The notes under the pieces: generated by a model
The model's database searches: none
The model's input: only the letters and a program-made list of their open reading frames with translations
What the model was told of the DNA's origin: nothing
Shown here: positions 33,519 to 42,911 of the stretch, in pieces
How positions within the stretch are numbered: position 1 is the first letter of the stretch
How the letters are laid out: each line of letters opens with the position of its first letter
Made by a program: the position numbers and the translations under genes
From: Haliotispira sp965263485
Lineage (GTDB): Bacteria; Spirochaetota; Spirochaetia; SP-2023
Reading direction: 5' to 3'
DNA: 64,000 bases
Assembly: GCA_965263485.1 (NCBI GenBank)
Contig: CBDHHO010000001.1
Location: 744,001-808,000, forward strand

Positions 33519-35993
33519 ATGAAGCTCTTGGGCCGCGAGGCCCGGTGCACCACTCGGGGGGAGGGGAAGATTGTGATTCTGCACAATGAGGATTACCAGT
33601 TTCGGCAGGCCGTGCCGTTTGTTCGGATTGACGAATACCACAGCGATCCTGCGAACTTTCGCACGCGTGATAGTTGGCGCCATAGTTGGCACCAGGGATG
33701 GCAAAGAGCCCAGGGAAGCCAGGCAGGGCAGTTGGCAGAGTACAAGATAAGCATGTTGCACTTTGATGATGAAGGCGCACTGCTGTCCTGTACCATCCAG
33801 TCGAATAACGGCAGAGCACTGTGGACCGAAGAGATCCAGTGCCACTATCAGGACGGCTTGCTGCGCAAGCGGGTTTTTACAGCCCGCAGCGAAGGACGCA
33901 ATATCCACCGCGAAGAAAACCGGATTTACGATGAAAAAAGACTGCTGATCGAAAAAAATTTTATTGATGGCGATTCGTTAAAACAGAGAACCCGCTACAG
34001 CTACAACGAAACCGGGCTGCTGTTGCGCAAGGAAGATTTCCGGCAGATTAAGACCTATTCTTACGATGAGCGGGGCCTGTGCCGGGAAGAAAAGACCTTC
34101 TCTGACAACGAGCACAGTAGCTCGTTGCTGTACCATTACTGCGACAACGGCAATATAGCTGAGTTGTGGGAAGAAAGCCCGGCCGGACAAACCTGCCGCC
34201 TGCACAAGTATAGTTACAATCAGCACCAACTACTGGCAAACTACCAACTGGTCAATCAGGACGGACTGGTGCTGTCCGACTTAGAGTATAAGTACAGCAA
34301 CTATATCCAGGACGACTGGCTGGAGCGTTATACTTGGCGTGTGAGCGGGCGGGGGGGCAAACTTTCTCATCATCAGACTCAAATCTGTCGGCGCAGCCCC
34401 TGCCTAGAGCGGGCCGGCAGCAAAGAAATGGAACAGTATTTGCAGCATTCACGGCAGAGCTTGGAGCTGCCGGAAGGCTCGTACCATGGGCAGGCCCGGC
34501 TGGGCATGATGCATGGATATGGCCGCTTGGACTTCTTTGATGGTTCATGTTATGTGGGACGCTTTGATGCCGGGCGTATGGAAGGCTACGGCAGCTTTTA
34601 CTGGACCGATGGCCGGGTCTACCAGGGCTACTTCCGCGATAACAAAATGGAAGGTAAGGGCAATTACTACCTGGCTGACGGCTCGCTCTACCAAGGCAAT
34701 TTTGCCGAAGGTCGGCTGCTTTCGACTGAGACCTATTATTACCTGTCCATAGATGCACGACTATCACGGCAGAGCATTGGAAGCAGGCAAAGCGGAACCC
34801 TGCCCACCGCAGAAACTGCGCAAACCGGAGAAGCCACTGCCGGTTCCTCAGAGCTTTCCGTAACTCCGGAGGATTCGGCTGAACAATGGAAACAATATCA
34901 GAACGAGAATCCTGATCATCAAGCTTCAGCAGGTACTGATACCGCAGGCTTGGGCCGCAGAATGGGAACGCTTTCGGAGCAGGAATTTATCGAAACGGCG
35001 GCCAAGGCGGTACAACAGAAGTTCCAGAGGCAATCCCGACACAGGCAGCCCCCCGGTGTAGATATTGCACAGCAGACAGTGCCGCTGACGCAAAGGACTG
35101 CTGAGTCCCGTCAGGCCGGAGTGGTACGCCTCCAACAGGCGAAACAGCTGGATTTCTGGCAGCAACAGTTAGCCTGGGCCAAGGCCCGGGGCCAGAGAGC
35201 ATTCCAAGCAGCGTCCTTGACATCGGAGCTTTCTCAGCAGGCCGGTCAGTCGGAAATAGCAGCAAAAGATCTGCTGCCGGAAGTCTGTGAAGAAAATGGG
35301 GCCGTTGGGCTGCCACAGGAAGCACAGATGGACGAAACTACCCGGCTTGGCGGGGCAGCCGACCCGACAAGTGTTGCCGCGAACACAGCAGTAGCTAAGG
35401 CAGTTGCCAACAGCGCAACAGAGCGCTCTGGGGCAGCCAATACTGGGCCGGATTTCTACCGGATTGCCAGCCCGGTAATGCATTTGGAAGCGAGTGTTGA
35501 CGAACTGAACTTTCTGTGGGGAGAAGAAGCGGAGCACGATTGGGGCTCTTCACCCGAACTTTCTACAAATCAGAATTTATTTACCGGGGATGAGTCAGAA
35601 AGGCCTGAGATTCGGTCTGCCACAACACAACCGGGAGCAGGCACAGAAACCGGTACCGAAAAGTCGGCTGTCTCCGGAGTTCCCGGCGTGGGCCATTCCC
35701 GGTTTCGTGAGACAGTAACGGGGCTCCAAGAACAGACACAGGTCTCGCCACAGTCCGTTGCCGTTCAGGCACAGGTACCAGGTCTGCCCCCCCCGCCAGG
35801 AGAGAATTACCACGATTTATTTATTAAGCAGCAGTTGCAGCAGGAAATGCAAAGACAATGGGAGGAACAGAGGCCGCATCTCTTTATCGAACAATCGGAG
35901 CCCGTGGCCCCTCCTCCACTCTGTGATGCGGAGCGTTCCGGCGACAGCAAAGATAATGCCGATAACAGGCGAGAGAACAGCGAGCCTCTATGA
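33519..35993 (+). CDS. Large MORN-repeat protein, cytoplasmic, low-complexity C-terminal half
   Basis: The 824-residue protein has no signal peptide or transmembrane segment. Residues ~40-310 contain YD-like units (YSYNETGLLLRKEDF, TYSYDERGLCREEK). Three MORN repeats follow at about 325-395 (HGYGRLDFFDGSCYVG, MEGYGSFYWTDGRVYQG, MEGKGNYYLADGSLYQG). The rest is a Gln/Ala/Glu-rich, probably disordered tail with little conservation expected. MORN repeats in bacteria often mediate protein or lipid contacts. The stop overlaps the start of the rhomboid protease gene by 4 nt (ATGA at 35990), so the products may be functionally linked. The start is plausible but its ribosome-binding site is weak. Confidence 0.75.
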   Translation: MKLLGREARCTTRGEGKIVILHNEDYQFRQAVPFVRIDEYHSDPANFRTRDSWRHSWHQGWQRAQGSQAGQLAEYKISMLHFDDEGALLSCTIQSNNGRALWTEEIQCHYQDGLLRKRVFTARSEGRNIHREENRIYDEKRLLIEKNFIDGDSLKQRTRYSYNETGLLLRKEDFRQIKTYSYDERGLCREEKTFSDNEHSSSLLYHYCDNGNIAELWEESPAGQTCRLHKYSYNQHQLLANYQLVNQDGLVLSDLEYKYSNYIQDDWLERYTWRVSGRGGKLSHHQTQICRRSPCLERAGSKEMEQYLQHSRQSLELPEGSYHGQARLGMMHGYGRLDFFDGSCYVGRFDAGRMEGYGSFYWTDGRVYQGYFRDNKMEGKGNYYLADGSLYQGNFAEGRLLSTETYYYLSIDARLSRQSIGSRQSGTLPTAETAQTGEATAGSSELSVTPEDSAEQWKQYQNENPDHQASAGTDTAGLGRRMGTLSEQEFIETAAKAVQQKFQRQSRHRQPPGVDIAQQTVPLTQRTAESRQAGVVRLQQAKQLDFWQQQLAWAKARGQRAFQAASLTSELSQQAGQSEIAAKDLLPEVCEENGAVGLPQEAQMDETTRLGGAADPTSVAANTAVAKAVANSATERSGAANTGPDFYRIASPVMHLEASVDELNFLWGEEAEHDWGSSPELSTNQNLFTGDESERPEIRSATTQPGAGTETGTEKSAVSGVPGVGHSRFRETVTGLQEQTQVSPQSVAVQAQVPGLPPPPGENYHDLFIKQQLQQEMQRQWEEQRPHLFIEQSEPVAPPPLCDAERSGDSKDNADNRRENSEPL

Positions 35994-36598
35994 TTTTGAA
36001 AGTACGCTACAACGCACCTGTTACCTTGACGTTTTCTTTAATATGCACGGCTCTGCTGCTCGCTGACAAGTATTTGGGGCTGGATCTGAGCAGCCATTAC
36101 TTTGTTGTCTACGGCAGAGAGTGGTTTTCCTGGGAAAATAAATCCCAGTACTATCGCTTATTCAGTCATGTCTTTGGTCATCGCGACTGGAATCACTTGC
36201 TGGGGAATCTGACTTATATCCTCTTACTTGGCCCAATTTTGGAAGAGCGTTTTGGCTCTTTTCGCTTGGCTTTAATGTTGTGTATCACCGCACTGATTAC
36301 CGGATTTATCAATGTTACTTACTACGATAGCGGTCTGATGGGGGCCAGTGGGATTGTGTTTATGATGATTACCCTGATTTCCATCGTCAATATCCGGCGC
36401 CACGAGATTCCGCTGACTTTGATCCTGATGGCGGGGCTCTACCTAGCGCGAGAGGTAGTCGGGTTGTTCTCCAACGATAGCGTTTCGCAAATTGCCCATA
36501 TCAGTGGTGGTATTATTGGTATTTGCCTGGGTTTTGTGATCCCGCCCAAAGTCTCAAGCCATCAAAGCACCACAAAGAAGATGGAGACGGATACATAG
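35990..36598 (+). CDS. Rhomboid-family intramembrane serine protease
   Basis: This 202-residue, six-helix membrane protein carries the rhomboid catalytic dyad: Ser120 in GASG (118-121) and His170 in AHISGG. The conserved HVFGHRDWNHLLGNL block (residues 60-74) with its His, Trp and Asn is also typical and stabilises the oxyanion. Rhomboids cleave substrates within or near the membrane. Its ATG overlaps the stop of the MORN-repeat gene, implying co-translation. A dispersed-element cluster follows immediately. Substrate is unknown. Confidence 0.92.
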   Translation: MILKVRYNAPVTLTFSLICTALLLADKYLGLDLSSHYFVVYGREWFSWENKSQYYRLFSHVFGHRDWNHLLGNLTYILLLGPILEERFGSFRLALMLCITALITGFINVTYYDSGLMGASGIVFMMITLISIVNIRRHEIPLTLILMAGLYLAREVVGLFSNDSVSQIAHISGGIIGICLGFVIPPKVSSHQSTTKKMETDT

Positions 36599-36618
36599 GG
36601 GCTGTAAACAAATCTTAC

Positions 36619-36700
36619 GGGCACCTGCGCTACCTGGGTGCCGTGGAATTTCGCCCTGAACCACAAAGGGCGGAAATTCAAGGTGTACCGAAGGCAATCT
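36619..36700 (+). repeat. Second dispersed repeat family, copy 2
   Basis: It is similar to 26361-26550. GAATTTCGCCCT and AGGGCGGAAATTC form a 12-bp stem with an 8-nt loop; GTGTACCGAAGGC follows. It sits just upstream of dispersed element copy 13. Confidence 0.6.
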
Positions 36701-36717
36701 ATACTGTTCCCACAAAT

Positions 36718-37039
36718 GGGTACCTCTAAAAATGGTATCGCTTCGCGAGAATTGTACAATCGCTCTGCTTCTGTTTTGTCTTGGCCCCAGCGATTGTACC
36801 GCCTTTTGATACCAGACGAAGGCTCCAATGCGAGCTGGCGCAGCATTGGAGAAATGGGAAGGCCCGTGCGCAGCCAGCGCCGACCTTCCTTTTCTGCGAG
36901 CTGGCGCAGCATTGGAGAAATGGGAAGGGCCCGTGCGCAGCAAAGAGCCTGCTTCCTCTCTTTCGTGACAAAGCTGCTCCGTGAAAAAGACCGAGTCTGG
37001 CGCGGCATCTTTCTGTGATGGGGAATTTTTAGAGATGCC
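36718..37039 (+). repeat. Dispersed element, copy 13 (322 bp, long form) with AAAT target duplication
   Basis: Left terminus GGGTACCTCTAAAAATGG; right terminus ATTTTTAGAGATGCC. It is flanked by AAAT at 36714-36717 and 37040-37043. The interior has module A (hairpin), then two tandem copies of module C (GCGAGCTGGCGCAGCATTGG ... CCGTGCGCAGC) replacing part of module B, then the end of B. Confidence 0.92.
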
Positions 37040-37067
37040 AAATGTCAATACAGGGTCAAGCGGTGTG

Positions 37068-37814
37068 TTATTCGTAACGCATCGAAAGTGGCGGAGTGAT
37101 GAGTTTGGGAATTCCGGCCTCATTATAGGTGATTTTCTTAAGCGCATATGCTGATTCTGATGCTTCTATTGGTACCGGCGCAGCAGTAGAGGCGAACTGA
37201 TAGACCCCATATGGCCTGCTGACATCAGCCTCGTAGGATTGGATACTGGTATCCTTGACTGCAAAACCCTCAGAAACAGCAGTATAGGTGTACAGCCTCT
37301 CATTTACGGGGTTGCGATGGACTTCCTTTCCATCGACAGCAATACCCTTAGGCTTTTTTAGAAAGAGCTTGCCCATAGGCTCATGTAATTGATGATGATA
37401 TTCAGTAGAATAGAAACTGGTCGTTGTCTCCAACTCCCCGGTCTTCTGGCTTATACGATAAAAATAACCCTTATCTGACTCTATAATCCAAATACCTGAG
37501 CTTAGGTCAATGAATGCAATCGTGCGAACTCCCAGTCGCTGATTTGCTTGATCGTAAACGACCATGCGAGGAAGCACAGAAGTTCCATCATCCGTATCCT
37601 CGTTGCCAAGATTCTTATCAATGGCATTCCAGTTGCCAAAAACCCAGCCTCCGGCATCCTCAGGAGCAAGGCAAGCCTGCAATGGCAGGAGAGGAAGGAA
37701 CAACGATAGAGCTCTCGCGGCAAGAAGTTTACATGTGAATATTCCGGGCTTGGAATATCTCAATCTTGGCTGTCGTCGGGCAAAAAGCAGATTTGAGGTA
37801 GTCTCTGGCTCCAT
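37068..37814 (-). CDS. Lipoprotein of unknown function
   Basis: The ATG at 37814 has AGGAG 6 nt upstream and gives 248 residues. The N-terminus is unusually long and basic before a hydrophobic stretch and lipobox LPLQAC (Cys48). The mature part has an IDLSSGIWIIESDKGYFYRI block suggestive of a beta-rich, possibly propeller-like fold, but I do not recognise a family. It is encoded divergently from the SPFH-like gene cluster, so the 315-bp gap at 37815-38129 may hold promoters for both directions. A dispersed element with a clean target duplication lies at its 3' side. Confidence 0.7.
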   Translation of the reverse strand: MEPETTSNLLFARRQPRLRYSKPGIFTCKLLAARALSLFLPLLPLQACLAPEDAGGWVFGNWNAIDKNLGNEDTDDGTSVLPRMVVYDQANQRLGVRTIAFIDLSSGIWIIESDKGYFYRISQKTGELETTTSFYSTEYHHQLHEPMGKLFLKKPKGIAVDGKEVHRNPVNERLYTYTAVSEGFAVKDTSIQSYEADVSRPYGVYQFASTAAPVPIEASESAYALKKITYNEAGIPKLITPPLSMRYE

Positions 37815-38129
37815 ATATGCTCCTAAATCATGCAAATAATATAATAATAGGGGGTGGAAGTCAAAATCATTCTGGGGAGACTAACCCCGCACCAGATAAA
37901 TAATATCTGTTTTCTTCTGGAAACCCCAAAAAATCGAAAAATCTTGATAAAGGGGCCTCTAAAGCCTTGGCTGGAGGCCCCGCACTGTGGATTCGCTTTT
38001 TTGCTCGCGTGCCGCAGATCATCAAGCCTGCCCTTCTTCCCTTTATGGCTGCCGAAGCATACAATGGGCGTACCGCAAGAACATGCAACCACCGGTTTGG
38101 GTGTTCCGGCAGTGGACGTGAGTGTTTCA
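37815..38129. other. Divergent intergenic region with a partial element terminus
   Basis: No gene is supported. AAGGGGCCTCTAAAGCC at about 37949-37965 is a degenerate left terminus of the dispersed element. AT-rich DNA near 37836-37855 could hold the promoter of the lipoprotein gene. The rest is unremarkable. Confidence 0.45.
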
Positions 38130-39125
38130 ATGGCAGCAAGCGAAAAGAAAAAGCGCAATCATTTTTTCACCGGGCTGAGCTTTCTATTCTGGCTGGCCGT
38201 ACTGGGCTTTATTGCCTACCGGGCCAGCCTACCGAGTCCCGACCGGCCGGGCAATGTGTATCTGATACACAGCAAATTCAATGGCTACCAGAATCGCATC
38301 TTGCAGCCGGGGCAGTACTACATCAGCTGGCAGAATCTGTTGCCCGGCAACGTCTCGCTGCTTGCCATACCGAACCGAGTTCAGAAGCTGCGCTTGCAGC
38401 GCCGTTTCAGTCTGCCTTCTGCCGGCAATTACCAATTGCTGCTGCCCACTCTGGTTCCCGATTCCGAAACTCAGAACAACCCGTTTGAATACCGGGTCAG
38501 CATCAGTCTCAGCTACCGCTTTCGCCCCAATGAGTTGCTGGGCCTGAACGAGAAAGTGTCTGGCTTGAGTGCTGCCGGATCTCCCGCCCATATCGGGGAG
38601 GCCGGATCGGACGGGGAAGTCGGCGAAGCCCGGAGCACAGTACTATCAAGTTCTGCCGAGAGTCTGGGCCAAAACCTGAGCCTCAGGCTGGAACGCCGCC
38701 TGAGCCGGGAACTGGCCGATATGTTCTCCGAAAACGTAGCTCCAGCCAGTGCCGATGTCCGCTCGCTGACACAGCAGCTGGAGACCATCGTAAGCCAGGA
38801 ATTCGCCGAGCTGAACCTGCTCAGCCTAGAAGTGGAGCAATACCAGCAGCCCGATCTGGAACTCTATGCCACCGTCAGGCAATATTACCACAGCCTGCTG
38901 CAAGAACTCTCAAGTGAATCGCTCTCGCGCCTGCTCGAACAGCAGAACAGTCGCATCGATCAGGAGCTCTACTTGCAAAACATCGAACGTCTGGGCGAAA
39001 TTCTGACCAGGTATCCGGTGTTAATTCAGTACTTAGCCATCACCGCAGAAGACCCAAACAACGCCCTCAATTTACGCAGTTCTATTTTACAGAGCATCAA
39101 GACTGCGCCGTCTTTTTCTGAATAG
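38130..39125 (+). CDS. Membrane-anchored SPFH/band-7-like protein (tentative)
   Basis: From the ATG at 38130 the protein has 331 residues. A basic start (KKKRNHFF) precedes one transmembrane helix (about residues 13-32). The region after it, VYLIHSKFNGYQNRILQPGQ then an IPNRVQ block, resembles the first strands of SPFH proteins such as HflC. A helical region (LTQQLETIVSQEFAEL, LLSLEVEQY) matches the long helix after the SPFH core. The match is by pattern only. A variable 30-residue Gly/Ala/Glu insert sits near residue 150. It is the first of five same-strand envelope-protein genes spaced by 25 nt or less, apart from the last. Confidence 0.55.
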   Translation: MAASEKKKRNHFFTGLSFLFWLAVLGFIAYRASLPSPDRPGNVYLIHSKFNGYQNRILQPGQYYISWQNLLPGNVSLLAIPNRVQKLRLQRRFSLPSAGNYQLLLPTLVPDSETQNNPFEYRVSISLSYRFRPNELLGLNEKVSGLSAAGSPAHIGEAGSDGEVGEARSTVLSSSAESLGQNLSLRLERRLSRELADMFSENVAPASADVRSLTQQLETIVSQEFAELNLLSLEVEQYQQPDLELYATVRQYYHSLLQELSSESLSRLLEQQNSRIDQELYLQNIERLGEILTRYPVLIQYLAITAEDPNNALNLRSSILQSIKTAPSFSE

Positions 39126-39150
39126 ATGTAGTTTGGAAGTGAATAGTGAC

Positions 39151-40425
39151 ATGGACAAAGCGGCTCTTCCACGGCTTCACATTCGGGCTGATGCCTGTCT
39201 GCTCTTTGGCCTCACACTCAGCGTGCTGCTACTTTCAGGCTGCTTCCGGACTGCGGCCCAGACCTCTCAAAAAATGCAACAGAGCCCTACGACAGCAATG
39301 TCCCAACTACTGGAGGAACCTTGGAGATGGCTGAACTATAACCGCAAAGAGCGCTTTGCGATGTACAACAACGCCCTGAGCTTTTATAGATTTTACAGCC
39401 CCCATAATGCCAATGGCAAAACTGAGGCGAATTATAACGGCGCAATGGCTCACACAGAAGCGGCAAACAGCGGGCAAGCGGGCTCGGCTAGGGTTCCTGC
39501 CTCGAACCCTCAGCTTCAGCGCCTGGATGACATCTTTCTCTCCTACCTCAACACCCACCCGGCAGACCCCTACAACAGCTACTACCTCTACAATATTGCC
39601 GGGCATTATATCGAGCGCGGCGAACGCGCATTGGGCCTGTGGCTGCTGCGTTCCCTCTATCAAAACTTTCCCGACCTGCAACTGCCGCAGTATCCCAGCA
39701 TTCACTATTTGATACTGGACACACTGGGTCGCATGGAAAACAGTGTGGACTATCGCATTGAGGCAATCCGGCAGATACTCAGCAACTACAGCTACACCCT
39801 GCCTGCCGACAGCAGCATCGGAATGACCGCTGCCAACCGGCGGGGAGTCTGGTTATACCGGCTGGGCAATGCTTATGAAAGTAAAGCCGCCGAACAGCTC
39901 TACATCAATCCCGAACTGTCCCGGCAGCAACTTAGTGCAGCCATGGATATTTACAGCGAATTTTCCCGTTTGGATTCGATGGATTCGATACTGATTCCTG
40001 AAGAACATAATGCGCGCAGCCTGGTGACCAGCAAACTGAATATCTACAACGCCCGGCGCAACTGGTATAGCGACCCCGATCTGGAGAATCTGATCACCCG
40101 CATCAAAACTGCGGTACACACCAAAGATGTCGGGGCCGTACTGTATTATCAGGCCAACGGCTTCTTTGTTCTCAGTGCAGATTACCGCGATGACGTGGCT
40201 CGCAGTGGTACGAATATTTATCTGCCTCATTTTTTAGGCGGGACCATTCAGTTTGGCGGCTTAACACCCGAATCTAACGACGAAGAAGCATGGCTTTACA
40301 GCACCAACTGGCCGTTTAACATCACCACATGGTACCTGTATTTTCAAAAGATACATTATCCGACTGACCCTGAAATTGATGGAAATTGGGAGTGGTCCGG
40401 GATTTATCTGGGAGATTTCTACTGA
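39151..40425 (+). CDS. Lipoprotein of unknown function, helical repeat region
   Basis: The 424-residue protein has a signal peptide ending in lipobox LLLSGC (Cys31). The middle (YNSYYLYNIAGHYIERG, LGLWLLRSLYQNFPDL, YRLGNAYESKAAEQLY) has TPR-like alpha-hairpin spacing without clear consensus. The C-terminus is Trp/Tyr-rich. An ATG at 39151 is favoured over a TTG 18 nt upstream. The next gene starts 1 nt after its stop, so both are likely in one operon with the SPFH-like gene upstream. Function is unknown; a periplasmic scaffold is possible. Confidence 0.7.
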   Translation: MDKAALPRLHIRADACLLFGLTLSVLLLSGCFRTAAQTSQKMQQSPTTAMSQLLEEPWRWLNYNRKERFAMYNNALSFYRFYSPHNANGKTEANYNGAMAHTEAANSGQAGSARVPASNPQLQRLDDIFLSYLNTHPADPYNSYYLYNIAGHYIERGERALGLWLLRSLYQNFPDLQLPQYPSIHYLILDTLGRMENSVDYRIEAIRQILSNYSYTLPADSSIGMTAANRRGVWLYRLGNAYESKAAEQLYINPELSRQQLSAAMDIYSEFSRLDSMDSILIPEEHNARSLVTSKLNIYNARRNWYSDPDLENLITRIKTAVHTKDVGAVLYYQANGFFVLSADYRDDVARSGTNIYLPHFLGGTIQFGGLTPESNDEEAWLYSTNWPFNITTWYLYFQKIHYPTDPEIDGNWEWSGIYLGDFY

Positions 40426-40426
40426 G

Positions 40427-41455
40427 ATGACACGTAAAACATACCATTCAGTCCGGAACCGGCTTCTCTTGCTGTTGTGTGGTTTCGTTTTAATAACCAC
40501 ACCGCACGCGGGATATCTTGCATTATCCAAGCTTCGGGCCTATAGTCCTCCAGATGGGCAGCAGCCCATACAACGGTCCGTGCCCCTCCCCGAAAGCGCA
40601 GAAAATACACGCAGCGTCTGGCCCGAACCAATGGTTCCAGAGCCACAGAAATTTACTCTTCAGGCCAGCGCCAACTGGGATGAACAGCGATTACACATTG
40701 AACTTTCCGTGCCGATTGAGCGCTTGGGCTTGCAGACTCGCTACTACGTCAGCAGCGTGATCGAAAGCAATCTCTCGGTCTGGCTCCACGACGCCACCCG
40801 CGACCTGCAAGTCAACTCGCAGCAAACCTTGCGGGATTATTGGGGCAACAATATTTTAAAGAGCCCACATGCTTTTTTCAAAAACATTCTGAGGAAAGAG
40901 CATTCGGTTTTTTACCCTGACTTAAAGTCCTTCCGATCCACCTATGAAATCAGGCTCTATCCCGATCTGGTTCAGATATGGGTCAACGAAAATTTCCAGA
41001 GGGAGGAATTGCCACCTGCCATCTTGCAAAAGGACGCGACTGAGTTCAGTGGCTTAATTATCTATGTGGACCAGCAGCTGCCGATCCGGGGTGAAGGCCA
41101 CAGCAGAGCCAGCCTGCAAGCTGCCTTGTTCCCCCGCATTTACGATAAGAAACTGAAACTACTGCTGAACTACCGCAACGTAGAGAAAGATGCGCTGCTG
41201 CAACGCGGCATGCTCCGCTACGATATGGCGGACAGCGATGCAGAAGCCCGACACCGGGAGCTGATCGGCAGCTATCCTTTACGAATTGTGGCCGAAGAGC
41301 TCTTTGGGCTTACGGATTTAATTATTAGCAACACAAATGCTGCAGCGATACTGGAGAATCCCTATTTGCGGGATGCTCTGCGCCAAGGTCGCATTCTGAT
41401 ACTGTCCCGGTCCAAGCCGGCAACGGTGCTGCGCCGGGGCCTGCAAAATTCCTGA
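40427..41455 (+). CDS. Exported protein of unknown function
   Basis: The 342-residue protein starts 1 nt after the preceding stop. An N-terminal hydrophobic helix (LLLLLCGFVLITTPHAGY) is a signal peptide or anchor; a Cys lies in it but without a good lipobox. The rest is mixed alpha/beta with segments such as LLLNYRNVEKDALLQRGM and a C-terminal LFGLTDLIISNTNAAAIL that reads like a folded domain rather than disorder. I do not recognise a family. It is followed 10 nt later by the Lnb/DUF4105 gene. Its place in the cluster suggests a role in envelope assembly or lipid handling. Confidence 0.65.
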   Translation: MTRKTYHSVRNRLLLLLCGFVLITTPHAGYLALSKLRAYSPPDGQQPIQRSVPLPESAENTRSVWPEPMVPEPQKFTLQASANWDEQRLHIELSVPIERLGLQTRYYVSSVIESNLSVWLHDATRDLQVNSQQTLRDYWGNNILKSPHAFFKNILRKEHSVFYPDLKSFRSTYEIRLYPDLVQIWVNENFQREELPPAILQKDATEFSGLIIYVDQQLPIRGEGHSRASLQAALFPRIYDKKLKLLLNYRNVEKDALLQRGMLRYDMADSDAEARHRELIGSYPLRIVAEELFGLTDLIISNTNAAAILENPYLRDALRQGRILILSRSKPATVLRRGLQNS

Positions 41456-41465
41456 GGCCGAAACT

Positions 41466-42911
41466 TTGTTGCGCATCGACCGGCTGCTCCGGATACTGTT
41501 CTTCTTCTCCGCTGTCATTGCTCATCCCCTGTGGGCCCAGGCTGCTTCCCCGGACATATACCGGGACGTCCGCATCGGTATCATGGTGCAGGGTCGGGGT
41601 AAGGCTCTGTACAGTTGGTTTGGCCATGCGGGTATTGTGCTGGCCGGCCCCCCCGAAAAGCTGAAAGCCGTGGCACAACAGAATCGTCACTACTTTGAGC
41701 ACGCCGACCAGTACACGGGCCAAGAATTGCTGTTCGACTATGGCAATTTTGACATCGCCGGCAAGAGTTTTCTCTACAGCTTTCTGAAAAGAGAGCTGAG
41801 TTACTACAAGTATTATAAAGATTTTACGCACTACATGGAGGCCAATGCCGCCGGTGAGAAACGCGGCATAGAAATCTACTGGCTGAACCTGGATGACACG
41901 GTCAAACAGCGCTTTGCTCAAATCCTGTTTCGGGAGACCAGTCCGGACTTCCGCCTCTATAAGTACGACTTTTACTTTGATAATTGCCTGACTCGTATCC
42001 GTGATCAGCTGAACGAAGTTTTCGATGGCCGACTGGCGGACCAGCTCTCCGAACAAAGCCCTTGGAGCCTCCGGCAGATTCTGCGCCGTGAAATCGGCGA
42101 CAAATTCTGGGTCCTGCTACTGGCCGAATACTTCCAGGGCGCCAAAATTGACCAGAAATACAGCCGTTGGGATACGCTGTTCTTACCCAGCTACATGCCG
42201 GAGTTTTTGGAGCAGCTCCGTATCCCGGCAGACAACCAGGCACTGCTGGCCGAAAAGGAAACGGTTTTCCCGTTCCGAAAAGAAGAGCTGGCGACAATCC
42301 ATACGTATAAATTTTTCCGGCGCAGCATCTGGCTGCTGCTGCTGTACGGTTCTGTCGTCTTGCTGCTGGCGCTATATTACTGGCAACGTCGCAGTATTTT
42401 CCCGGCGGTAAACAGTGCCGCGCCGGGCATAAACGTCAGCCTGCGCTCACTCAGCTACTTCGTTTTGGTCGCAGTCAGCAGCTCGGCGATGGCCATCTTT
42501 TCCGGAGTGCTGTGGCTGGAGCATGTGCTTCAAGTCTACGATGTCGCCTTGGAAAATGTATCGGTTGTGCTGGGCAGTCCGTTTCTCGCCTTGCAAATAC
42601 CGGTACTGCTGCTGCTGCCTGTTCGGCCCTGGAGGAGGACACTCTTGCGTTTTTTTCTGTGGAACTTTCGGATCCATGCTTGGTTGGGCTTGCTCCTGCC
42701 GTTGTTCTCCTGGCTGTATAGCCTTGTGAGTTCACAATTTGCCCAGGATATACTCTTGCCATGGCTGTTGCTTTTACCCATACTGGCTGCCGCAGCCTTC
42801 CTACCTTGTGATGCCAAAGGCTTCCTCAGCAAGCTGGACAGAGCTTCATCGCAGAAATATAGAAGTAGAAATATAAAAAGGGGAACCCTAAAAAAGGAAA
42901 ACCTTAAGTAG
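41466..42911 (+). CDS. Lnb/DUF4105-domain membrane protein
   Basis: This is a 481-residue protein with a signal peptide (about 1-26). A periplasmic domain follows with three DUF4105 landmarks: SWFGHAGIVL (putative catalytic His), LLFDYGNFD and YDFYFDNCLTRIRD (putative catalytic Cys), an arrangement like papain-fold/NlpC-type hydrolases. The C-terminal half has about five transmembrane helices. Family members are predicted lipid or glycan hydrolases; activity is unproven. Translation probably starts at TTG (41466 or 41469), since no ATG is available. The last ~10 residues come from a dispersed-element fragment (RGTLKKENLK), implying that the original end was replaced. Confidence 0.78.
   Translation: MLRIDRLLRILFFFSAVIAHPLWAQAASPDIYRDVRIGIMVQGRGKALYSWFGHAGIVLAGPPEKLKAVAQQNRHYFEHADQYTGQELLFDYGNFDIAGKSFLYSFLKRELSYYKYYKDFTHYMEANAAGEKRGIEIYWLNLDDTVKQRFAQILFRETSPDFRLYKYDFYFDNCLTRIRDQLNEVFDGRLADQLSEQSPWSLRQILRREIGDKFWVLLLAEYFQGAKIDQKYSRWDTLFLPSYMPEFLEQLRIPADNQALLAEKETVFPFRKEELATIHTYKFFRRSIWLLLLYGSVVLLLALYYWQRRSIFPAVNSAAPGINVSLRSLSYFVLVAVSSSAMAIFSGVLWLEHVLQVYDVALENVSVVLGSPFLALQIPVLLLLPVRPWRRTLLRFFLWNFRIHAWLGLLLPLFSWLYSLVSSQFAQDILLPWLLLLPILAAAAFLPCDAKGFLSKLDRASSQKYRSRNIKRGTLKKENLK

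Noticed and set aside
36554..37147. A 197-codon minus-strand open frame downstream of the rhomboid gene
   Set aside because: It spans element copy 13 and the second repeat family; codons reflect repeat sequence, not a protein.
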